A DNA stretch of 64,000 nt from CAZWDL01 sp964632995. Lineage in GTDB: Bacteria; Bacteroidota; Bacteroidia; Chitinophagales; Saprospiraceae. Under the pieces are notes generated by a model that saw only the letters and a program-made list of their open reading frames with translations, searched no databases and was not told where the DNA came from. The stretch covers positions 1-64,000 of the forward strand of contig CAZWDL010000013.1 in assembly GCA_964632995.1 (NCBI GenBank), written 5' to 3'. A program made the translations under genes and the position numbers. Below are positions 41,816-49,848 of this stretch, in pieces (the stretch's first letter is position 1; each line of letters begins with the position of its first letter).

Positions 41816-42877
41816 ATGCAGCAATCAGCCATAGACAAGATCAAGCGAAAAGCCTATCGCTTTTTGACCAACCGGGTGGTGTATCACCTCCTGCTCTGGT
41901 TAATCCTCCTGTTCCTGTTGACCTTGATTGGTCAGGGCAATCAGGGGTTCTGGTTTACGCTGGGCTATGAAATCGTAAATGTTTTTTTCTATGCCGTCAT
42001 TGTGTATTTCAATCTGAATTACCTGATTCCCAATTACCTTACCCAAAAACGCTTTTTCACCTATGCCATACTACTGATCCTTTCCTGCATCATCATTACC
42101 CCTTTGCAGGTGATCGCCGATTATTTCCTATTCACCACCCGCCCGGAAATGCAGGCGGAGTTGCTGGAAAACCAGAACTACTTCTTCCTGATCACTTTCT
42201 TTATCGCCGGCTCCTCAACCATCGGCAAGATCATCTTCGACTGGGCGCGGCACCTGCGCGAGAAGCAGACGCTGGAAACCCAGACCATGCAGTCGGAACT
42301 GAAGTTTCTCAAATCACAGATCAACCCGCACTTCCTTTTCAATACCCTAAACAACCTCTACGCACTGACGCTAAAAAAATCAGATCAGGCGCCAGAGATC
42401 GTACTGCGCCTCTCTGAGATGATGCGCTACATGCTCTACGAATGCAACGAAAAGCGGGTGCTGCTGAGTAAGGAGGTCAATTACATCAAGAATTACCTGG
42501 AACTGGAACGCTTACGGCAGGGCAAGCAGGTGGATATCAACTTCGAACTGACCGGCGAAGTAAGCGACCAGAAAATCGCTCCGCTGATGTTTATCCCCTT
42601 TCTGGAAAACAGCTTCAAGCACGGTTTGAGCAATCAGCTTAAGCATGGCTTCGTTAACATCAAACTGAAGGCGGAAAACAGTACGGTTGATTTTTATATT
42701 GAAAACAGCAAGCCGGAAAGCCCGCCTAAGGAAGACCACCACCGGCGCAGCGGTGGCATCGGGCTGGTCAACGTACACCGGCGGCTCAACCTGCTCTATC
42801 CCGATCAGTACGACCTCAAAATCAGCGATACGCCCAATAGCTACGCCGTAAATCTTAAACTGGAATTGGATAACTAA
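41816..42877 (+). CDS. LytS-type sensor histidine kinase
   Basis: A 353-residue kinase of the HisKA-like LytS/YehU family (PF06580). Four membrane segments occupy residues about 20-145 (HLLLWLILLFLLTLIG; WFTLGYEIVNVFFYAVIVYF; TYAILLILSCIIITPLQVIA; NYFFLITFFIAGSSTIGKI). The phosphoacceptor box is SQINPHFLFNTLNN (H172); the ATP-binding part has LMFIPFLENSFKHG and GGIGLVNVHRRL. It probably senses a membrane or periplasmic signal. The response regulator starts 12 nt downstream, so both form a two-component operon. Confidence 0.92.
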   Translation: MQQSAIDKIKRKAYRFLTNRVVYHLLLWLILLFLLTLIGQGNQGFWFTLGYEIVNVFFYAVIVYFNLNYLIPNYLTQKRFFTYAILLILSCIIITPLQVIADYFLFTTRPEMQAELLENQNYFFLITFFIAGSSTIGKIIFDWARHLREKQTLETQTMQSELKFLKSQINPHFLFNTLNNLYALTLKKSDQAPEIVLRLSEMMRYMLYECNEKRVLLSKEVNYIKNYLELERLRQGKQVDINFELTGEVSDQKIAPLMFIPFLENSFKHGLSNQLKHGFVNIKLKAENSTVDFYIENSKPESPPKEDHHRRSGGIGLVNVHRRLNLLYPDQYDLKISDTPNSYAVNLKLELDN

Positions 42878-42889
42878 ACCATCACTATC

Positions 42890-43618
42890 ATGATAAACGT
42901 TATTATCGTCGACGACGAACCCCTGGCCCAGGATGTCCTGGAAACTTATATAGAAAAAATTCCCGAACTGAACCTGGTGGCAAAATGCAATAACGCCCTG
43001 GAAGCCAACGAAGCCCTGAAGGAGCACGAGGTCGATCTTATGTTTCTAGATATACAGATGCCGCAACTGACGGGCATTGACTTCCTGAAGACCCTCTCGA
43101 AACCGCCGCAGGTCATCTTCACTACCGCCTACCCTAACTACGCCCTCGAAGGCTTTGAACTCAATGCGCTGGACTACCTCCTCAAACCCATCTCCCTGGA
43201 GCGCTTCATGAAGGCAGTCAACAAGGCAGAGGAGCAAATCGAGCTGCAACGCCGCGACAATGCCGCCGCTCCGGCCGGCGAGGAGGGCGCCGACTTCATC
43301 TTCGTCAAGGCCGACAAGAAGCTGGTCAAAGTCCATTACAGCGATATCCTCTACATTGAAGGACTGAAGGACTACGTCATCATCCGCCTGCCACAGGACC
43401 GCGTCATCACTCTGCAGACGATGAAGAGCCTGGAAGAGAAGCTGCCGCAAAATATGTTCAAACGCATCCACCGCTCCTATATCGTCAACCTGGATAGAAT
43501 CGAAGCGATTGTGGGGAATATGGTGGAAGTGGTGGAAAAGGGTAAGCCGAAGCACCTGCCCATCGGAAAGAACTACCGCGATGAACTGCTGGAGATCGTC
43601 AATAGAAATAAGCTTTAA
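42890..43618 (+). CDS. LytTR-family response regulator
   Basis: A 242-residue response regulator. The receiver domain (1-120) has VDDEPLAQ at the start, phosphorylation Asp54 in LMFLDIQMPQL and the KPI block DYLLKPIS. The LytTR DNA-binding domain (about 137-240) shows FVKADKKLVKVHYSDILYIEGLKDYVII and IHRSYIVNLDRIEAI. It binds DNA as a dimer through LytTR. It lies 12 nt after the LytS-type kinase. Targets are unknown. Confidence 0.93.
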   Translation: MINVIIVDDEPLAQDVLETYIEKIPELNLVAKCNNALEANEALKEHEVDLMFLDIQMPQLTGIDFLKTLSKPPQVIFTTAYPNYALEGFELNALDYLLKPISLERFMKAVNKAEEQIELQRRDNAAAPAGEEGADFIFVKADKKLVKVHYSDILYIEGLKDYVIIRLPQDRVITLQTMKSLEEKLPQNMFKRIHRSYIVNLDRIEAIVGNMVEVVEKGKPKHLPIGKNYRDELLEIVNRNKL

Positions 43619-43653
43619 TACCTATTGACTGTTTCCGGGAATTACAGTAGTAT

Positions 43654-43676
43654 ATGCCGACGATAAATGTCGGCAT
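43654..43676. repeat. 8-bp hairpin pair after the LytTR gene
   Basis: ATGCCGAC-GATAAAT-GTCGGCAT (43654-43676), immediately followed by TGCTGA...TCAGCA (about 43676-43695). No T-run. It may close the kinase-regulator transcript or be a regulatory fold for the downstream gene. Confidence 0.4.
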
Positions 43677-43781
43677 GCTGACCGCAAGCATCAGCATAGG
43701 TTTGATAACTCAAATCATTTCGACGTCAGTATAAAAGAAAAACGCGAAACAGAACTTCGCGCTCCACCAAAACGATCGATC

Positions 43782-44651
43782 ATGTCTTTCTCTCTCCCCT
43801 CCGCTCTCCAGGAGGCCTGTGAATCTGCCATCGGTGCGCCCGTCACGCGCGTGCAGGCGGTAGGGGGCGGCGATATTAACGAGGCGCGGCGGCTGGAGAG
43901 CAACGCCGGCGCTTTTTTCCTTAAACTCAACGACCTGCCGCAAGCGGCCGACATGCTGCGCACCGAGGCGCGCGGGCTGTCGCTGCTAGCTGATGCCGGC
44001 GCGATCCGCACACCCCGTGTGATCCACCAGGGCGAATCCGGGGGCTATGCCTATCTCTTATTGAAATTCATTGAGCCGGGGCGGCGTACGGCGGATTTCT
44101 GGGAGCAGTTTGGCCGGGCGCTGGCCGACTTGCACCGGGAGCCGCAGGAATACTTCGGCCTGCCCTTCAACAATTACATCGGCAGTCTGCCCCAGTACAA
44201 TGGCCGCTACGATAATTTCCCCATCTTCTACATCGAAAAGCGGCTGCAACCACAGCTGGAAATGGCCCTGCGCGACAGCCTGCTCAATCGCGCAGACGCC
44301 CGGCATATGGAAGCCCTGTATACTCGCCTCGACGAGCTACTCCCCGTCGAGCCCCCCGCCCTCGTCCACGGCGACCTCTGGGGCGGCAACTTCCTGGTGG
44401 ACAGCAAAGACCGCGCCGTGCTTATCGACCCCGCTGCCGCCTACGCACATCGGGAGATGGACCTCGGCATGTCGCGCCTCTTCGGCGGATTCGATGCGCA
44501 GTTCTACGCGGCCTATCAGGCGGCCTACCCTATGGAAAACGGCTGGGAAGACCGGATGGAGATTTACCAGCTGTACTACCTGCTGGTGCATGTGAATTTG
44601 TTTGGGAAAGGGTACGTAGAAAGTGTGCGGAGAATAATTAACCGGTATTAA
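43782..44651 (+). CDS. Fructosamine kinase-family protein
   Basis: A 289-residue kinase of the fructosamine-3-kinase family (aminoglycoside phosphotransferase fold), which phosphorylates ketosamines on glycated proteins or amino acids and thereby helps to remove them. Landmarks: VGGGDINEARRLESNAGAFF (ATP-lysine region), LRTEARGLSLLADAG, LVHGDLWGGNFLV (catalytic Asp) and AVLIDPAAAYAHREMDLGMS (metal-binding Asp). Full length. Plus strand, 163 nt after the LytTR gene; not clearly co-transcribed with it. Confidence 0.92.
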   Translation: MSFSLPSALQEACESAIGAPVTRVQAVGGGDINEARRLESNAGAFFLKLNDLPQAADMLRTEARGLSLLADAGAIRTPRVIHQGESGGYAYLLLKFIEPGRRTADFWEQFGRALADLHREPQEYFGLPFNNYIGSLPQYNGRYDNFPIFYIEKRLQPQLEMALRDSLLNRADARHMEALYTRLDELLPVEPPALVHGDLWGGNFLVDSKDRAVLIDPAAAYAHREMDLGMSRLFGGFDAQFYAAYQAAYPMENGWEDRMEIYQLYYLLVHVNLFGKGYVESVRRIINRY

Positions 44652-44677
44652 AAGATCATAATCGGTCGGTGTACCAT

Positions 44678-44708
44678 AAAAAAAGTCGCACCGGAAACCG
44701 ATGCGACT
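44678..44708 (-). terminator. Intrinsic terminator, module copy 1
   Basis: On the minus strand the stem AGTCGCA / TGCGACT plus inner CGG-TTT-CCG hairpin (44684-44708) is followed by seven T (44678-44684). It ends the small reading frame at 44721-44834. Confidence 0.75.
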
Positions 44709-44720
44709 CAGTACAATAAA

Positions 44721-44834
44721 TTATAATCCCATGAACATATCCAAAATGAATAAATTGCCGTAGCTGTGAGGTGATTCACCGCTTCCTGCCGAATAGGGAC
44801 CGTTCCCAAAATAAAGGCATGGAAATTGAATCAT
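44721..44834 (-). CDS. Possible 37-residue small protein
   Basis: An ATG-initiated frame of 37 codons on the minus strand (stop 44721-44723, start 44832-44834), bounded upstream by TAA at 44868-44870. The middle is glycine/serine-rich (YFGNGPYSAGSGESPHSYGN) and the end is hydrophobic (LFILDMFMGL). The final codons ATG-TTC-ATG-GGA-TTA-TAA lie inside the 25-nt block repeated at 44921-44945. A strong terminator follows 13 nt after the stop. I do not recognise the peptide. It could be a real small protein or an accidental frame in a structured RNA. Confidence 0.35.
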   Translation of the reverse strand: MIQFPCLYFGNGPYSAGSGESPHSYGNLFILDMFMGL

Positions 44835-44875
44835 ATTGAGAGAATCACCGTATCTATGTGGTAGGAATTATGATT

Positions 44876-45009
44876 AAAAAGTAAGTAAGTCGCCCGTATT
44901 CAGAGCGACCTACTACTAACAAATTATAATCCCATGAACATATCCTAATTTCAATTGAATGAGCGGTGCTTCCACCGCTTTTTTTCTTTCTCCCTCTTGT
45001 CTCTCGATC
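44876..45009 (-). ncRNA. Candidate small RNA, copy 2
   Basis: Predicted from a promoter at complement 45016-45046 to the hairpin GTCGC / GCGAC at 44889-44909. It carries a hairpin AGCGGTG / CACCGCT (44961-44978 region) and the 25-nt block 44921-44945 identical to copy 1. The hairpin is followed by TTACTTACTTTTT, a weak terminator, so transcripts may continue into the 37-codon frame. Confidence 0.45.
44889..44909 (-). terminator. Weak terminator hairpin, module copy 2
   Basis: GTCGC (44889-44893) pairs with GCGAC (44905-44909), read on the minus strand, followed by a broken T-run. Same position relative to the conserved block as in copies 1 and 3. Confidence 0.5.
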
Positions 45010-45015
45010 ACATTA

Positions 45016-45046
45016 CAAATATTCAATCTTTTTCTTCCCTGGTCAA
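45016..45046 (-). promoter_or_regulatory. Promoter for candidate small RNA copy 2
   Basis: Minus strand: TTG (complement of 45044-45046, within TTTTTG), 20-nt spacer, AATATTTG (complement of 45016-45023). One mismatch to TAnnTTTG. The bases after it, TAATGTG, resemble those of the second promoter at 45557 (TAATCTG). Confidence 0.45.
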
Positions 45047-45059
45047 AAACAAAAACGGT

Positions 45060-45436
45060 GTAATGTGAAATTTAATTTACATTAATATTTATTTTCATAT
45101 AGTATAACAGCAATTCATTCAGTATGTTAAATGAAAAATATCTGCATTCGTTATCGTTTATTGTGAATTACTACAAAAATTTTCGACTTTCCTACAAGGA
45201 ATTTTTGTCTGGAAGTACGCAATTTTCATTTTTCAACAATATTCAGGCGGAAAAGAACGCCATTTAGCAGGTGGTGCTTGGGCGAAATTATTTTAAGGAC
45301 AGGATAGGCGGAATTGACAGGATAGGCAGTAATGTTTAAACGTTTTTAATTCCGACTTCGATAGTGCCGCAAATAAAGGTAATACCTTTGATTTCTACTC
45401 AAAATTCAAAAGGATTCCCCACTTCTACCGGCGAGC
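45060..45436. other. AT-rich gap with GACAGGATAG repeats
   Basis: No coding frame. Very AT-rich between 45060 and 45240. GACAGGATAG occurs at 45298-45307 and 45316-45325 (plus) and again at 45522-45531 on the minus strand inside candidate small RNA copy 3. A small palindrome AAAGGTA-A-TACCTTT lies around 45375-45389. Confidence 0.5.
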
Positions 45437-45466
45437 AAAAAAAAAGTCGCACAAAACTGTGCGACT
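45437..45466 (-). terminator. Strong intrinsic terminator, module copy 3
   Basis: Minus strand: AGTCGCACA / TGTGCGACT perfect 9-bp stem with a 4-nt loop (45445-45466) followed by nine T (45437-45445). It may also terminate the large T9SS gene whose stop is at 45614. Confidence 0.85.
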
Positions 45467-45550
45467 CACTAGCAATGATTATAATTCCACGAATATAAAA
45501 AATAAAGCAATGAATGTCTAGCTATCCTGTCCTGATTAGAAACGTGTTAC
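45437..45550 (-). ncRNA. Candidate small RNA, copy 3
   Basis: About 114 nt from the promoter at complement 45557-45589 to the terminator. The block ATTCGTGGAATTATAAT (around 45480-45495) is a diverged form of the 25-nt block of copies 1 and 2, at the same distance from the GTCGC hairpin. It could instead be the 3' untranslated region of the gene ending at 45614. Confidence 0.45.
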
Positions 45551-45556
45551 AGATTA

Positions 45557-45589
45557 CAAATATTACACAAAATCAGGTAAACATACCAA
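45557..45589 (-). promoter_or_regulatory. Promoter for candidate small RNA copy 3
   Basis: Minus strand: TTG (complement of 45587-45589), 22-nt spacer, AATATTTG (complement of 45557-45564), followed by TAATCTG. It lies just downstream of the T9SS gene stop. Confidence 0.4.
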
Positions 45590-45613
45590 TTTTCGGGTAT
45601 GAAGTTTTCAATT

Positions 45614-48100
45614 TTAACGAATCACCTCGATTTTTTTCCGGATCACCCCGTTTTCGGTCAGCACGCTCAGAAAGTAAATACCGTTGCGGAAGTTACTGAC
45701 GTTAATGCGCTTCGTTTGATTCTGCAGCATCCCCGAGTCAAAAACCTGCTGACCGGCCAGGTTGTGCATCCAGAGGCGCTGGAATTCCCCGCCGCCGTCA
45801 AAATGCACATTGAGGAAATCGCGCGTAGGGTTCGGGAATACCTTGAGCAGCCGTTCGGCTGTGGCCGGATCCTTACGGGCTTCGTCGTCGTCCTGATCAC
45901 CCTTCAGGTTGATGTGGATCGTCAGGGTGGCGATTTCGGCGCTGTAGGCCTGTCCGTTCGGCCCTAAAACAGTCGCTACCCCGCCGCCGATGTCGACGGT
46001 GACTTCTTCGTCTTCGGGGCGGAAGCCGGCAATATCATCAACCACAATTCTTACTTTGCCGATAGAACCCAATCCGGTGGCAGGTAATCCATTCGTTCGA
46101 GTAAACCCAGATTCCAATAGTCCATCTCCATTATTCTTGTTCATGAATAACACAGGTGAACCGTAGGCCAACCAGCTTCTGAAATCATAATTCAACTGAA
46201 CACTTTCAGGAATAAAAAAGTCCGGATTATATTCAAGGGGAAAGGTAAATCCATACACATCCACCGCCGGCTGTTCCGCCTTCCCCAGCACCATATCCAG
46301 TTCCAGTGTTTCCCCGGGATTAACAAAAACATCCCCTTGCAACTCGATGGTGTATTTGGAGTCAGGCACCCGCGCCGGCGAGATGGCGTGCGTATTGCCG
46401 TAAAAGCGGCTGACGGCCATTGTATCCATTCCGGTGATTAGACTATCACCATTGGTGTCAACGTGTTTGAGATCATCCACATCCTGAACCTCTTCCCCCC
46501 AGTCATCCCCGAACTGGCCGTACCAGAGATCCAGGTTGAAATCCTCGCGTGGTGTCCCGACCTTGCCCATGTAAACGCCGAGCGGCAGAATATCTTCCAT
46601 GTTGACGATTCCGTCGAAGTTGGTATCTCCTGCCCAGATGCAATCGTCGAAGCACATGGGTTCGGAGCCGTCACCGATATCCAGAATATCAACTTCAATT
46701 TTAACGTACTTCCGGAACTGACAGTCGCCGTTCTTAGTAACGCAGTACTCGATTTCAAATTCGTCGGTACCGGAATCCACATTTTCTCCGGGCTGGTACA
46801 AGATGATATTATAGCCCTGCACCCGCTGGCCATAGATGGTCGTGTCTACGCGACCGTCGAGAAACATTGCCTTACCCAGTTCCGCCTGGTCGCTGACCTC
46901 GAACTCGAAGTTGCGGATCGGCACGTTGTAACCGATGATCAGCGGCGTCCGCTTGGGCGTCACCATTTTGAATTTGGAATAAGCCGGCTCGAAGTTGCTG
47001 ACATAGATGTAGACGGTGGCGGTTTCGGCTTCCCCTTCACAATCCGGCGGTTGCACCGAATAAGTGAAGCGGTCGATACCCTGAAAGCCCTCGCTGGGAA
47101 TATAGGTCATCGAGCCGTTCGGCCAGCTGTTTTTGCGCACCGTACCGAATTCCGGTTGTTCCAGGGTCAGACAGCCGGAAGAGGCGCCGTAAAAGTCGTT
47201 GTTTAGTACATTAAACTCAACAGCATCAAAAGAAGTCGTGTAGACATCATCGTCATAGGCGAAAAGATTGTTTTTTACATCAAGTACGGTGATTTCCACT
47301 ACTTTGATCATATCACCGTCAGCGAATTCCATATAGTCGGTTCCCGTAAAATCCGGAGCCGGGGTGTAGGTGGGCAAGTCGGTTTCGGTATCGTAGGATC
47401 CATTTGCCGGCGGCACTGTCAAAGGGAACGCTTTGGGAATAAGGACGGATTGTGGCAGGTTTTTCTTAGTGAAGATGCGCATGGTGTCGGGCGCGGCCGT
47501 GGGTTCCCCCAATACGCTGATGGTGGCAGTACCCTGATCGCAGGAGCCGTATTCGTCGCAGACGACGTAATTGAACTGGGCCAGCCCGTCGAAATCCTCC
47601 GAGGGAATGAAGGTCACGGTCTGCCCACCGTCACTCAATTGAGCGTCGCCGTTATTGACCAGTAAAATACTCTTGAGAAACAGTCCGCCGGAACTGCCCT
47701 CATCATTAAAAAGTACGTCGACATCTATCGGCGTATTCAAATAGGTGTGCGCCAGATCGGGATGCGCGTCGACTTTTGACGGCAGCACGGTGACGCTCAC
47801 TTTGCGAATTTCCCAGCCGCCGCCGGACCAGACGGTAATTTTAAACTCGTCAACTCCGACGTAATCAGCGTCCGGGACATAGGTCACCTGGTAGTTGTCC
47901 TGTCCCAGGTTTAGAATGTCCAGCAATTCCCCGTGCCGGGGTCGGCTGAAAACAGATGGATTATAGGGGTGGGAGGCGAAGACGTATTCCAGGGCGCTGC
48001 CCCGGTAGGTCTCCAGCTCGACTTCCTGCGCCAGCCCTGTTAAGGGTACTGCCCACAGGAAGAGCAGTCCTAAAAATAGTTTTTGTAGAAATACATTCAT
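45614..48100 (-). CDS. Ig-like/dockerin protein with T9SS sorting domain
   Basis: An 828-residue secreted protein. Order: signal peptide (1-24, ending GLAQ); several cadherin/Ig-like (Big_9-type) repeats with signatures such as YQVTYVPDADYVGVDEFKI, VTFIPSEDFDGLAQFNY and MTYIPSEGFQGIDRFTYSV; a dockerin-type pair of Ca2+ loops at about 491-565 (DTNFDGIVNMED and DTNGDSLITGMD); a cohesin-like beta domain (about 575-715, GETLELDMVLGKAEQP, then VDVYGFTFPLEYNPD); and a type A T9SS domain (about 752-828, LKVFPNPTRDFLNVHFDGGG ... GIYFLSVL ... RKKIEVIR). It is probably a surface or matrix protein. Downstream are the minus-strand small-RNA modules. Confidence 0.9.
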   Translation of the reverse strand: MNVFLQKLFLGLLFLWAVPLTGLAQEVELETYRGSALEYVFASHPYNPSVFSRPRHGELLDILNLGQDNYQVTYVPDADYVGVDEFKITVWSGGGWEIRKVSVTVLPSKVDAHPDLAHTYLNTPIDVDVLFNDEGSSGGLFLKSILLVNNGDAQLSDGGQTVTFIPSEDFDGLAQFNYVVCDEYGSCDQGTATISVLGEPTAAPDTMRIFTKKNLPQSVLIPKAFPLTVPPANGSYDTETDLPTYTPAPDFTGTDYMEFADGDMIKVVEITVLDVKNNLFAYDDDVYTTSFDAVEFNVLNNDFYGASSGCLTLEQPEFGTVRKNSWPNGSMTYIPSEGFQGIDRFTYSVQPPDCEGEAETATVYIYVSNFEPAYSKFKMVTPKRTPLIIGYNVPIRNFEFEVSDQAELGKAMFLDGRVDTTIYGQRVQGYNIILYQPGENVDSGTDEFEIEYCVTKNGDCQFRKYVKIEVDILDIGDGSEPMCFDDCIWAGDTNFDGIVNMEDILPLGVYMGKVGTPREDFNLDLWYGQFGDDWGEEVQDVDDLKHVDTNGDSLITGMDTMAVSRFYGNTHAISPARVPDSKYTIELQGDVFVNPGETLELDMVLGKAEQPAVDVYGFTFPLEYNPDFFIPESVQLNYDFRSWLAYGSPVLFMNKNNGDGLLESGFTRTNGLPATGLGSIGKVRIVVDDIAGFRPEDEEVTVDIGGGVATVLGPNGQAYSAEIATLTIHINLKGDQDDDEARKDPATAERLLKVFPNPTRDFLNVHFDGGGEFQRLWMHNLAGQQVFDSGMLQNQTKRINVSNFRNGIYFLSVLTENGVIRKKIEVIR

Positions 48101-48420
48101 GGTTCGTGGATTTTAACACATTGCTTGTTAGTAGCGCATATTCATTGCTTCGTGTCGAAGGCATTCTTCTCTTACCTGCAATAATCCTCCATTGCTAGTA
48201 AAGGACCAAAAAGTTTACAAGTCGATTGTGAAGAAAAACTACCTTCTTTGTTGTCTACAAAAGGCTAAAGAACAGTTAATTGCAAAGAACTTCAAAACAC
48301 AATTGTGAAAGACGGTAAAAACCGTAATTTTGCCAGGTCAACAGCTGTCGCCCCTCATTGCTAAAAAAAGGCGCCGGCTTTAACACTATAGACCGTGCTA
48401 AGATAAAAATTATTTCGCAA
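48101..48420. other. Divergent AT-rich promoter region
   Basis: Intergenic between the T9SS gene (minus) and the low-GC gene (plus). It holds a near-consensus plus-strand promoter at 48303-48332 and no other gene. The frame from ATG 48358 is in frame with the real gene but precedes its likely start. Confidence 0.5.
48303..48332 (+). promoter_or_regulatory. Consensus Bacteroidota promoter for the low-GC gene
   Basis: TTG (48303-48305), exactly 19-nt spacer, TAATTTTG (48325-48332). Best match to TTG-N19-TAnnTTTG in the window; leader of about 80 nt to ATG 48421. Confidence 0.6.
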
Positions 48421-49842
48421 ATGAAGAATAGCAAATTGTACTCTATTCTTGAAAAACTGGATAAGATCGAACAGAATCGGTTGCGGAAGTATTTGGAATC
48501 GCCTTACTTTAATTCAGATTATACCCTCCTCCAGCTTTTCGAGATTTTTATGCGTGAAATTAATGGTGAAAAGCACCTGAACCTGGAAAAAGAGGACATT
48601 TGGAAAAAGCTTGATCTGAAAAAGGATTACGATGATGTCCGGTTTAGAAAGTATTGTTCCGATCTTTTAAAACTAGTGGAAGGCTATCTCACCCAAGAGG
48701 TTTTCCAGGAAAACGAACTACTAAAGGCCAGTTTACATATTCAGGCTGTTGGAAGAAAAAAGTTAGAGAAGTTGTACAATGGGGCGATGAGGAAAGCAAG
48801 GCGCACCTCTCAAAAGTTTCCCCATCGGTCAGCAACCTATTATTACTATCAACACGAAATTGAAAAGAATTATTATGAAATGGCTCAACACGAATTGCAA
48901 AGAGCCTCAAAAAGCAACATCGAAGAGATCTCCAAACAATTAGATGTTTTTTATTTGAGTGAAAAATTGCGCTGGTATTGTGAAGTAATTTCCCGTCAAA
49001 GTGTAAAAGCCCATGAATATAAGTTAATGCTTATTGATGACATAATCAGCCAGATTGAAAGCACAGAATATAAGAAAAATCCTTCGATCGCCATCTACTA
49101 TCAAATTTTCCAAATCTCGGATGATGCCGATAGTATTGACAATTACTATGAACTGAAACATTTGCTCGCCGAGCATGGGCTCATTTTCCCACAAAACGAA
49201 GCCCTGAGTATTTACTATTCTGCCATCAATTATTGCATTCAGAAAATTAATGAGGGAAATCAAAAATTCTTAAATGAGCTCTTTGACCTTTATAATGACC
49301 TCATCGAAAAGGAAATTATTTTCGTTGACGATGAACTTTCACCCTGGGACTTCAGGAACATTGTCGTTATCGCTTTACGACTCGGCAAATTTGATTGGAC
49401 AGAAAATTTCATTTTGAACTACAACATCAAGATCCCTGAAACCTATCGTGAAAATGCTGTTTCTTTCAATATGGCTACGCTGTATTTCTACAAAAAAGAG
49501 TTTCATAATGTTATTCGGTTGCTTCATACTGTTGAATATGAGGATCCGTCCTACAATTTGAACTCTAAAGCCATGCTATTAGCCACTTACTTCGAAACGG
49601 ATGAAATAGAACCGTTGTACTCATTATTTGAGAGCTTTAGGGTCTATTTGAATAGAAAAAAAGATATTCCTGAAGACAAAAAGCGACTTTATAAGAACTT
49701 GATCAAATTTACCCGGAAACTTACCCGGATCATTCCAGGAGACAAAAAATCAATTGATAAACTTAGGCAAGAAATTGACGCTACTAAGAATATTGCCTCC
49801 GCCGGCTGGCTCAAAGAAAAAATCACCGAGCTGGAAGGGTAG
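48421..49842 (+). CDS. Low-GC helical protein of unknown function
   Basis: A 473-residue soluble protein that I do not recognise. It is strongly helical, rich in Lys, Glu, Asn and Tyr, with TPR-like helical pairs (for example NPSIAIYYQIFQISDDADSI, NEALSIYYSAINYCIQKINE and FNMATLYFYKKEFHNVIRLL). No signal peptide, no catalytic motif. Its GC content is near 37% in the stretch I counted, clearly below its neighbours, which suggests transfer or a different selective regime. ATG 48421 (MKNSKLYSILEKLDKIEQNR) is preferred over ATG 48358, since the extra 21 residues look like leader. It has the best promoter match in the window. Similar proteins occur as paralogue families in Saprospiraceae, as far as I recall. 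Confidence 0.7.
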   Translation: MKNSKLYSILEKLDKIEQNRLRKYLESPYFNSDYTLLQLFEIFMREINGEKHLNLEKEDIWKKLDLKKDYDDVRFRKYCSDLLKLVEGYLTQEVFQENELLKASLHIQAVGRKKLEKLYNGAMRKARRTSQKFPHRSATYYYYQHEIEKNYYEMAQHELQRASKSNIEEISKQLDVFYLSEKLRWYCEVISRQSVKAHEYKLMLIDDIISQIESTEYKKNPSIAIYYQIFQISDDADSIDNYYELKHLLAEHGLIFPQNEALSIYYSAINYCIQKINEGNQKFLNELFDLYNDLIEKEIIFVDDELSPWDFRNIVVIALRLGKFDWTENFILNYNIKIPETYRENAVSFNMATLYFYKKEFHNVIRLLHTVEYEDPSYNLNSKAMLLATYFETDEIEPLYSLFESFRVYLNRKKDIPEDKKRLYKNLIKFTRKLTRIIPGDKKSIDKLRQEIDATKNIASAGWLKEKITELEG

Positions 49843-49848
49843 CTGAGA

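Noticed and set aside
44961..44985. Plus-strand terminator AGCGGTG-CTTC-CACCGCT followed by seven T
   Set aside because: It would be an end for a plus-strand transcript, but no plus gene ends nearby; the same stem is an internal hairpin of candidate small RNA copy 2, so I did not list it as an independent terminator.
45514..45699. 61-codon plus-strand frame
   Set aside because: Overlaps the end of the T9SS gene and the candidate small RNA; composition not convincing.
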